From positions 5,890 through 17,816 of the forward strand of contig PBHT01000037.1 in NCBI GenBank assembly GCA_002720285.1: a stretch of DNA of 11,927 nucleotides, in the 5' to 3' direction. This document shows, piece by piece, positions 6,204-11,927 of the stretch. How positions within the stretch are numbered: position 1 is the stretch's first letter; the number at the start of each line of letters is the position of its first letter. The notes below the pieces were generated by a model. That model was not told the DNA's origin. It did no database searches and saw only the letters and a list, made by a program, of their open reading frames with translations. Position numbers and translations under genes: made by a program. This DNA comes from Acidobacteriota bacterium. Its GTDB lineage: Bacteria > Acidobacteriota > Vicinamibacteria > Vicinamibacterales > UBA823.

Positions 6204-7514
6204 TCACAGTCGCACGATATGGAGATCGGTCCGGCCCCGAAGTGCGTTACGAGTGTCTACGATTAGCGGCGAACGTCGAACGATTTCGTCGTAATCAAAC
6301 GACGCGTGAGGAGTGGTGATCACCGCACAGTCAAATTCTTGATCGAAAGTCGCAGAGGGTTCGATGGCCTCCAAATGCACTTGCCCTAGCTCGAGGGACG
6401 CCACATACGGGTCACTGTAGGACAACTTAGCACCACGCTCCTGCAGCAACTGTGATAGGTCGAGCGCCGGCGACTCACGAACATCACCCACATTAGCTTT
6501 GTAAGCAACACCGAATAAATGAATTGCTGCTCCCTTGAGTGGTTTGCCAACTGTATTTAGCGCATCACTAACTCGCTCGAGCACATAGCGAGGCATCCGG
6601 CCGTTGATATGCCCGGCCAACTCAATGAAGCGACTCTCAAAGCCGTTCTGGCGTGCTTTCCAGCTCAAGTAGAACGGATCGATCGGAATGCAATGCCCAC
6701 CGAGGCCAGGGCCAGGATAGAACGGCATAAATCCGAACGGCTTCGTCTTCGCAGCATCAATAACTTCCCAAACATTGACCTCTAGATCGCGACACATCAG
6801 CGCCAATTCATTGACGAGACCAATGTTGACCGCCCGAAAAGTATTTTCCAATAGCTTAACCATCTCAGCGACACGTGTTGAAGAAACAGGCACGACCGTC
6901 TTGACGATTTGCCGGTACAAGGCTGCAGCTACCTCCGTTGATGCTGAATCAACTCCACCAACGACCTTAGGAATGTTCGCAGTACGCCACTCGGAGTTGC
7001 CTGGGTCCACACGCTCTGGAGAAAATGCTAGGAAGAAATCCTGTCCCACCTTCAATCCACTACGTTCCAGCAACGGCTGGACGACCTCCTCGGTCGTTCC
7101 CGGATAGGTCGTCGACTCAAGAATAATTAGCTGGCCAGGATGTAGATGTGCACTGACGGACTCAGTTGCTGCGGCCACGAACGAGAGGTCGGGATCCTTC
7201 GTCTTGCGAAGAGGCGTCGGCACACAGATATTGACGGTGTCAACCTCTGCAAGTTTTTGGAAATCGCTGGTCGCCACGAGACGACCAGCGTCTACAGCGG
7301 CTGCGAGTTCCTCAGTAGCTACATCTGGAATGTCAGATTCACCACGACCAATTCGCTCCACTTTCGCACCATCGACATCAAAGCCAAACGCCGAAAAACC
7401 CGCCTTCGCGAATTCCACAAGCAGCGGTAGCCCAACGTATCCGAGGCCGATCACCCCGACAGTAGCGGATCGATTGTTCAGCCGTTCCAGCAGCAAAGTA
7501 GTTGCGCCACCCAT
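6204..7514 (-). CDS. UDP-N-acetylhexosamine 6-dehydrogenase (WbpA-like nucleotide sugar dehydrogenase)
   Basis: This enzyme oxidises C6 of a UDP-HexNAc to the uronic acid with two NAD+ in the cytoplasm. Numbered from an upstream ATG at 7568, GLGYVG (41-46) binds NAD, FSPERVDPGN (182-191) is a family signature, and GGHCIPIDP (290-298) carries the catalytic Cys293. The C-terminal UDP-binding domain includes GVAYKANVGDVRESPAL. I chose the ATG at 7514 because it places about 18 residues before VGVIGLGYVG, as in WbpA-type proteins. The ATG at 7568 would add 18 unremarkable residues but has an AGGAAG ten bases upstream, so it remains possible (454 rather than 436 residues). It follows the RmlD-like gene closely. 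With the aminotransferase it suggests a UDP-GlcNAcA- or UDP-diaminouronate-type route. UDP-glucose or UDP-ManNAc as substrate is less likely but not excluded. Confidence 0.92.
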   Translation of the reverse strand: MGGATTLLLERLNNRSATVGVIGLGYVGLPLLVEFAKAGFSAFGFDVDGAKVERIGRGESDIPDVATEELAAAVDAGRLVATSDFQKLAEVDTVNICVPTPLRKTKDPDLSFVAAATESVSAHLHPGQLIILESTTYPGTTEEVVQPLLERSGLKVGQDFFLAFSPERVDPGNSEWRTANIPKVVGGVDSASTEVAAALYRQIVKTVVPVSSTRVAEMVKLLENTFRAVNIGLVNELALMCRDLEVNVWEVIDAAKTKPFGFMPFYPGPGLGGHCIPIDPFYLSWKARQNGFESRFIELAGHINGRMPRYVLERVSDALNTVGKPLKGAAIHLFGVAYKANVGDVRESPALDLSQLLQERGAKLSYSDPYVASLELGQVHLEAIEPSATFDQEFDCAVITTPHASFDYDEIVRRSPLIVDTRNALRGRTDLHIVRL

Positions 7515-7589
7515 CCCGATGCCACTATAGCACGCTGTTTCCTGAGGGAATGAACCACGCTTGCGCATCGCCAGACAACTTCCTAGGGC

Positions 7590-8447
7590 TCATCGTAACG
7601 CCTGCCGCCGAGACGCTAGATGACGAGTCAGAGCGTCCTGCCAAGACGGCATTTTGAAACCCGCCGCTGCAAGCTTCGCGTTGGAAAGGGCACAAAACAC
7701 TGGCCGAACGGCTGGCAGCGACAAACTGGCAACAGAGATTGGCCTAAGGGATGTTGTCGCTTGCAGTTGCCGTGTGATTTCCTCGGCAAGGTGCAGCCAT
7801 GTCGTGTGACCCGTATTAACACAGTGGTAAAGCCCAGCTGGCGCCTTCGCGTCGATAAGTGACCGGGTCGCTCGAGCGACATCGTAAACAAAGCTTGGCG
7901 ACACCACGCGGTCCATGAACACATTCGGCTCACGGCCATTTACAATCGCGTCAGTAATCTGATCGATGCTACTCCGGGCGGGCGTGCCACCGAACAGACT
8001 CTCGACACGAAGAATATAAGCACCCATAATGTCGCTCGCGAACCATTCCCCAATCAACTTCGAGGTGCCGTACACATTTCTCGGACTTGCTTCATCTTGC
8101 TCGGTGTATGGCACCGTGGCAACCCCGTCAAAAACAAAATCGGTGCTGTAGTGGACAAAGATGGCACCGACGTCGGTAGCTGCACGTGCGAGGGAACGGA
8201 CGCCGAACGCATTCACCGCTAATGCCACCTCTACGTTGTTTTCGGCCTCGTCAACACGGTTATACCCGGCACAATTGATGATGATTGACGGATTATGTGC
8301 TGTTACAACCTTAAGAAGATTACCGTGGTCAACCAGCTCTAGTTCTGCATGAGTCAAAGGAATAAGTTCTTCGTCACTAAATTCAGCACAGATAGCCCCG
8401 CCGAGCTGACCACCCGACCCGGTCACGAGGACTTTTCGTTTTCCCAT
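7590..8447 (-). CDS. RmlD-like (dTDP-4-dehydrorhamnose reductase family) sugar reductase
   Basis: This 285-residue SDR has the usual RmlD length. TGSGGQLG (9-16) binds NAD(P)H, INCAGYNRVDEAE (57-69) is the typical RmlD INxAAYTxVDxAE region, and STDFVFDG (101-108) and YGTSKLIGE (126-134) supply Tyr126 and Lys130 of the catalytic triad. RmlD reduces dTDP-4-keto-L-rhamnose to dTDP-L-rhamnose, and family members also reduce other 4-keto sugars. No RmlA or RmlB is in view and the RmlC relative 3 kb away is atypical, so rhamnose synthesis is not established. Its ATG is 10 bp after the aminotransferase stop, with no Shine-Dalgarno, consistent with cotranscription and reinitiation. I leave the gene symbol blank because the substrate is unclear. 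Confidence 0.88.
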   Translation of the reverse strand: MGKRKVLVTGSGGQLGGAICAEFSDEELIPLTHAELELVDHGNLLKVVTAHNPSIIINCAGYNRVDEAENNVEVALAVNAFGVRSLARAATDVGAIFVHYSTDFVFDGVATVPYTEQDEASPRNVYGTSKLIGEWFASDIMGAYILRVESLFGGTPARSSIDQITDAIVNGREPNVFMDRVVSPSFVYDVARATRSLIDAKAPAGLYHCVNTGHTTWLHLAEEITRQLQATTSLRPISVASLSLPAVRPVFCALSNAKLAAAGFKMPSWQDALTRHLASRRQALR

Positions 8448-8457
8448 CGTGGGACGT

Positions 8458-9597
8458 TTATGACATCCGCAGGTACTCTGCGATCATCTCAACCACGTAC
8501 GCCTGCTGGTCTTCGGTTAACTCGGGATACATTGGAAGCGCCAACGCAGTGCGAGCGGCATTTTCGGCCTTGGGAAACGCACCTTCTGAATAGCCAAGAC
8601 TCGCGAAGCACTCCTGCCGGTGCAGCGGTACCGGGTAGTAAATCGCGGTCCCGACACCGCGTGACTCCAGATGTGAGTGAAGCTGGTCTCTCCTCGGCGT
8701 TTGGACAACATACTGATGATAGGTGTGCCACCGGTCCTGGGGCTGGACGGGAAGCACAACACCAAAGGCCTCCAATCCTGCATTGGCAAACAACTGATGG
8801 TATCTATCCGCTACCTCACGTCTCGCCCTACACCATTGGTTTAGATGCGGAAGCTTTGCTCGTAAAACGGCTGCTTGAATCGCATCCAATCGAAAATTTC
8901 CACCAACGCGCTTGTGCACGTACCTGGGCTGGGCGCCGTGTACCCGAAGCGAGTGAAGATGTTCCGCCAAAGCGTCGTCATTGGTAGCAATCAACCCAGC
9001 ATCCCCGTATGCACCAAGGCTTTTACTCGGAAAAAACGAGAGCCCACCAGCCATCCCGAGCGCCCCAACACACCGCCCCTTGTACCGAGCCCCGATGGCT
9101 TGACAGGAATCTTCAATAATTGAAACACCATTTCTTGAAGTGACAGTTAGTAGTGGATCAAGATCCGCACTCAAGCCGAATAGATGTACTGGAACCATAG
9201 CTTTCGTTCGAGAGGTCATGGCGTCCCCAGCCGCAGCCGGGTCTATGTTGAAGGTGTCCGGGTCGATGTCAACAAACACTGGGGTGGCGCCGAGTCGCAC
9301 GATGGAGCCCGCAGCCGAGAAGAACGAGTAGGTGGTGGTAATCACCTCATCACCTGGACCAATCCCAAGCCCCATCATGATCGCAAGTAGTGCGTCGGTT
9401 CCGGAGGACACTCCAACGGCATGCTTAGCCGAAAGGTACTCCGCCAACTCCTGCTCGAGCAGCTCAACCTCTGGCCCAAGGATAAATTGCTGACTGTCGC
9501 AGACCCTGGTGATAGCGGCGAACACATCAGCGCGAATAGAGTCGTACTGAGCCTTGAGATCAACCAGTGGCACCGTCATCTCGCTTGGCTGCCTCAT
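8458..9597 (-). CDS. DegT/DnrJ/EryC1/StrS family PLP-dependent sugar aminotransferase
   Basis: This 379-residue enzyme transfers an amino group, usually from glutamate, to a keto group on a nucleotide sugar. SGTDAL (65-70) contacts the PLP phosphate, Asp163 in IEDSCQAIGA (161-170) pairs with the pyridine nitrogen, and Lys192 in FFPSKSLGAYGDAG (188-201) forms the Schiff base. HSLRVHG and GGNFRLDAIQAA further on are family signatures. It resembles WbpE (3-keto-UDP-GlcNAcA aminotransferase) and FdtB/QdtB-type enzymes, and the linked UDP-sugar dehydrogenase favours a WbpE-like role. The ATG at 9595-9597 overlaps the smpB stop as ATGA, with AAGGAG 11 bases upstream, which supports this start and translational coupling. 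An internal ATG at 9579 (MTVPLVDL) is the more usual family start and may be used instead. Confidence 0.93.
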   Translation of the reverse strand: MRQPSEMTVPLVDLKAQYDSIRADVFAAITRVCDSQQFILGPEVELLEQELAEYLSAKHAVGVSSGTDALLAIMMGLGIGPGDEVITTTYSFFSAAGSIVRLGATPVFVDIDPDTFNIDPAAAGDAMTSRTKAMVPVHLFGLSADLDPLLTVTSRNGVSIIEDSCQAIGARYKGRCVGALGMAGGLSFFPSKSLGAYGDAGLIATNDDALAEHLHSLRVHGAQPRYVHKRVGGNFRLDAIQAAVLRAKLPHLNQWCRARREVADRYHQLFANAGLEAFGVVLPVQPQDRWHTYHQYVVQTPRRDQLHSHLESRGVGTAIYYPVPLHRQECFASLGYSEGAFPKAENAARTALALPMYPELTEDQQAYVVEMIAEYLRMS

Positions 9598-10067
9598 CTT
9601 CCTTGCCGCTCCTTGATTGCAGCTCTCGTCTCCCGTTCGGTTTCACGCTGCCGGATTCGTTCACGCTTGTCGTGGGTTTTTTTTCCTTTAGCCAACGCGA
9701 TTGCGAGTTTGACACGGCCGTTCTTAAAGTGCATTCGAACCGGCACGAGGGTCATGCCACGCTCGACTGTCTTCCCGACAAGTTTCCGAATCTCCGTTTT
9801 ATGTAATAGCACTTTTCGCCGGCGCGTGGGCTCGTGATCAGCATAGCCACGGTGACTGTAAGCACTAATGTGAATGTTATAAACAAATACCTCTCCGGCC
9901 TCTACCCGACCATAACTGTCGCGTAGATTCACACGACCCTCGCGAATCGCTTTAACTTCAGTGCCTGTGAGCACGATACCCGCCTCGAAAGTATCAATAA
10001 TGTGATAGTCATGAAATGCCTTGCGGTGCTCCGTGATCGGTCGTTCCCCTCGTGAGCGCCCGGTCAT
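9594..10067 (-). CDS. smpB: SsrA-binding protein SmpB
   Basis: This 157-residue protein has the full SmpB pattern: RKAFHDYHI near residue 15, EAGIVLTGTEVKAIREGRVNL in the OB-fold (residues 28-48), HEPTRRRKVLLHKTEI (78-93), TLVPVRMHF, and the basic tail starting AKGKKTHDKR. SmpB binds the tRNA-like domain of tmRNA (ssrA), and its tail enters the empty mRNA channel of stalled ribosomes so that trans-translation can release them and tag the nascent protein. The ATG overlaps the pdxA stop by 4 bp (TCAT at 10064-10067 on the plus strand). In turn its own TGA overlaps the aminotransferase start, an unusual coupling. No Shine-Dalgarno precedes the ATG, so coupling to pdxA translation probably matters. 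No tmRNA gene is recognisable in this window. Confidence 0.97.
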   Translation of the reverse strand: MTGRSRGERPITEHRKAFHDYHIIDTFEAGIVLTGTEVKAIREGRVNLRDSYGRVEAGEVFVYNIHISAYSHRGYADHEPTRRRKVLLHKTEIRKLVGKTVERGMTLVPVRMHFKNGRVKLAIALAKGKKTHDKRERIRQRETERETRAAIKERQGR

Positions 10068-10966
10068 GCAGAAGACCGATTGCGCGTCGCCTTGACCAGC
10101 CGCGCCGCCAGTAGGACCGCCTCCACCATGCTCGACGGATCGGCAACTCCCTGACGGGAAATGTCGAATGCCGTACCATGATCGACCGACGTCCGGACGA
10201 TTGGTAACCCAAGCGTCACGTTAACCGTGCGACCAAAGGCCACCAGCTTGGCCGGAATCAGCCCTTGATCGTGGTAGCAGGCCACCACAACGTCGTGTTC
10301 ACCTTGCATTGCATTCACAAACAAGGTATCTGCCGGAAGCGGCCCAACCACATTGATACCGTCCTGCCGGCAAGCTTCCACCGCCGGCCGTAGAACCTGT
10401 TCGTCCTCGTGTCCTAGCAGGCCTTGCTCTCCCGCATGTGGATTGAGTCCCGCTACAGCTAGCCGTGGATTCGGAAATCCGAAACGGGGCAACTCGGTCG
10501 CGGTAAGACGAATGGTCGCCTCAAGACGATCTGTAGTGAGGAGGGCCGGGACCTCCGCAAGCGGCACATGTACAGTTGCCAACACCACACGCAACGCCTC
10601 GGAGTGGAACATCATGGCAACTCTTGACGTCCCAGTGAGATGGGCTAGTAAATCGGTATGCCCGCGCCACGGTAAGCCCGCCTTAGCAAACGCTTGCTTA
10701 TTAATCGGCGCCGTCACGAGTGCGTCCGCCCGACCAGCCTGAACATCGGTAACCGCCTGCACAATAGTCTCGTATGCAGAGCTACTGGCCTTGGCTGTAA
10801 CCTTTCCGGCAGAAAATTCCCCGAGTTCCGTATCCGTTTTGGGACCGTAGAGGACAATTTCCCCGGCTGCTTTGACCCTTGGATCTTCTGCCGCCTTGAG
10901 GGACACCTCTGGACCAATCCCAGACGGATCGCCCACGGTTATCGCAATCTTGAGTCTTTTGGACAT
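10064..10966 (-). CDS. pdxA: 4-hydroxythreonine-4-phosphate dehydrogenase PdxA
   Basis: PdxA oxidises 4-phosphohydroxy-L-threonine with NAD(P)+ to a product that decarboxylates to 3-amino-2-oxopropyl phosphate, which PdxJ uses to make pyridoxine phosphate. Visible motifs are ITVGDPSGIGPEV (9-21), TAPINK (85-90), GHTDLLA (102-108), metal ligands His133 (TVHVPL), His177 (NPHAGE) and His232 (YHDQG), and RTSVDHGTAFDI (258-269). At 300 residues it is a little shorter than the usual 320-330. I start at the ATG at 10966, which gives the normal short lead before the first strand. A TTG at 10993 would add nine residues but has no ribosome binding site. It lies 49 bp after holB and overlaps smpB. The PLP cofactor made through this pathway is what the downstream sugar aminotransferase needs, though that link may be coincidental. 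Confidence 0.96.
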   Translation of the reverse strand: MSKRLKIAITVGDPSGIGPEVSLKAAEDPRVKAAGEIVLYGPKTDTELGEFSAGKVTAKASSSAYETIVQAVTDVQAGRADALVTAPINKQAFAKAGLPWRGHTDLLAHLTGTSRVAMMFHSEALRVVLATVHVPLAEVPALLTTDRLEATIRLTATELPRFGFPNPRLAVAGLNPHAGEQGLLGHEDEQVLRPAVEACRQDGINVVGPLPADTLFVNAMQGEHDVVVACYHDQGLIPAKLVAFGRTVNVTLGLPIVRTSVDHGTAFDISRQGVADPSSMVEAVLLAARLVKATRNRSSA

Positions 10967-11015
10967 GGATTGTCTGCTGAATCTGCCTCGCAAAAGTCGA
11001 ACTTACCCAGGCGTG

Positions 11016-11927
11016 TCAGAGCTGTAACATCAGCCAGTCCGCAACAATTTTTGGGTTAGCGTTTCGAACGGTCAAAGCGTCAAGAGCTTGGTCGACCGAA
11101 GAAAATGCGTTTAACACTCGATCGCTGCCGTCATCATAGTCGGTCGCCAATTGGGTTAACTCCGATTCAAGATCGGAATTGGCGAGGGCTTTGCGATCTG
11201 CACGACTGGTGACTAGGCCAATGTCTCGAAGTAGCGACATCATCACCTGTAGCATGAGGGCTAATGCATCCCTAGTAGCTGAAGGACTCTTCCTCTCGAC
11301 GAACTCCTTGAAAAGCTCCTTTAGCGCGGCTAAACGGCGCTTCGAATCAGCTGTCGTTGCTGAGCTCTGTAAACTTTTTGAGGCGCACTCACGAGCGCTG
11401 GCTAAATCATCAGAATCTAACCGAAGCGCCAGACCAAGACTGCCGTCCGCTGTTGCCGCTACCACGCTCGCGTCCCCTTCGTTATATCCGTGATCCCGAA
11501 CAAGAAGCTCGGCAACCTCAGCTGCCGTTAATCGTCCAAAGCGCAACCGCGGACACCGCGAGAGCACAGTGGGAAAAAGCGCATCAGGACGGGATGACAC
11601 AAGGATGACCACCGACCTAGCCGGCGGCTCTTCCAAAATTTTTAGTAACGCTGCCTGGGCTTGCCAGGTCAGCCGATCCGCTTGGTCAAAAATTACAACA
11701 CGCGTTCGGCCTTCGAATGGTGTGTAGCTTGCCTGGCGCACAACCTCTCGCACTTGTTCGATGTCGATCTTACTCTTGTCGTTGGGATCAACCAACCACA
11801 CCTCACCGTGAAGTCGACGCTCAATTCGCTTGCAATTCTGGCAGACACCACAGGCATCAAACTCAGAGCGATCACCGCCCTTTGACGACGCCGATGCCTG
11901 TTCTGGCGTCTCACAGTTGATAGCTTG
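11016..11927 (-). CDS. holB: DNA polymerase III delta' subunit (N-terminus beyond window edge)
   Basis: Reading from the right edge gives 303 residues to the TGA at 11016-11018. A GTG at 11801 is internal, because the frame continues upstream with recognisable sequence. The visible part starts inside the zinc module, with C5, C26, C29 and C32 of the fragment. VVIFDQAD (77-84) is the Walker-B-like strand, ALLKILEEPP (93-102) the conserved DnaX/HolB helix, and PTVLSRC (119-125) the SRC motif. The P-loop region and about 50 residues lie outside. Delta' is the stator of the clamp loader that places the beta clamp on primed DNA. The first two zinc cysteines are 20 residues apart rather than the 8 seen in E. 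coli. The divergent C-terminal 150 residues are the collar domain. tmk often precedes holB and may lie to the right. Confidence 0.93.
   Translation of the reverse strand, partial: QAINCETPEQASASSKGGDRSEFDACGVCQNCKRIERRLHGEVWLVDPNDKSKIDIEQVREVVRQASYTPFEGRTRVVIFDQADRLTWQAQAALLKILEEPPARSVVILVSSRPDALFPTVLSRCPRLRFGRLTAAEVAELLVRDHGYNEGDASVVAATADGSLGLALRLDSDDLASARECASKSLQSSATTADSKRRLAALKELFKEFVERKSPSATRDALALMLQVMMSLLRDIGLVTSRADRKALANSDLESELTQLATDYDDGSDRVLNAFSSVDQALDALTVRNANPKIVADWLMLQL

Noticed and set aside
8349..8987. 212-codon open frame on the plus strand
   Set aside because: It lies wholly opposite the RmlD-like and aminotransferase genes, has no recognisable domain, and its Arg/Ser/Pro/Thr-rich composition is typical of an antisense shadow.
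9421..9837. 138-codon plus-strand open frame over smpB
   Set aside because: It is antisense to smpB and the aminotransferase, both certain, and its composition follows from their codons.
10967..10993. TTG start for pdxA giving nine extra residues
   Set aside because: No ribosome binding site, and the internal ATG fits the family N-terminus better.
11799..11801. GTG as the start of holB
   Set aside because: The frame continues upstream to the window edge through the four-cysteine zinc module, so the gene is longer.
1..11927. CRISPR array, insertion sequence, integrase, defence genes or a new system
   Set aside because: No regularly spaced short repeats, no transposase or recombinase motif, and all frames are explained by housekeeping or sugar genes.

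Overview
The window is a dense stretch of bacterial chromosome in which every convincing gene is on the minus strand, so it is best read from right to left. The proteins are typical of a Gram-negative-type bacterium that makes a surface polysaccharide (O-antigen, capsule or exopolysaccharide). I cannot name the organism. Base composition is moderate (roughly half GC by eye), and most start codons lack a Shine-Dalgarno sequence. The clamp-loader protein at the right edge resembles what I remember from Acidobacteriota, but that is only a weak hint.

Right part (11927 to about 9594): three housekeeping genes. These are the 3' part of holB (DNA polymerase III delta' subunit), pdxA (vitamin B6 synthesis) and smpB (trans-translation ribosome rescue). 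pdxA and smpB overlap by 4 bp, and smpB overlaps the next gene, a sugar aminotransferase, in the same way. The polysaccharide genes therefore appear to continue the housekeeping transcription unit.

Middle part (9597 to 4852): a DegT/DnrJ-type PLP sugar aminotransferase, an RmlD-like 4-ketosugar reductase, a WbpA-like UDP-sugar 6-dehydrogenase and a family 4 glycosyltransferase. The dehydrogenase and aminotransferase point to an amino or uronic sugar made from a UDP-HexNAc.

Gap 4504-4851: the longest gene-free stretch. It is AT-rich and holds copy A and the start of copy B of a two-copy imperfect tandem repeat with a 110 bp period. Copy B contains the 3' end of the glycosyltransferase gene. 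Copy A carries a stop codon at exactly the equivalent position, so this looks like a decayed duplication of a gene end.

Left part (4503 to 1): an RmlC-like sugar epimerase, an extended SDR with a cysteine where the catalytic tyrosine is expected, a family 2 glycosyltransferase, a Pseudomonas-type GDP-mannose 4,6-dehydratase, and a zinc-binding sugar C-methyltransferase that starts at GTG and runs off the left edge. Together they resemble a cassette for an unusual, possibly C-methylated deoxysugar. The nucleotidylyltransferase and any second dehydratase must lie outside the window.

I found no RNA gene, insertion sequence, CRISPR array or phage gene, and no convincing wholly new system. The points most worth checking are the tandem duplication, the SDR active site, and the coupling of housekeeping genes to polysaccharide genes.
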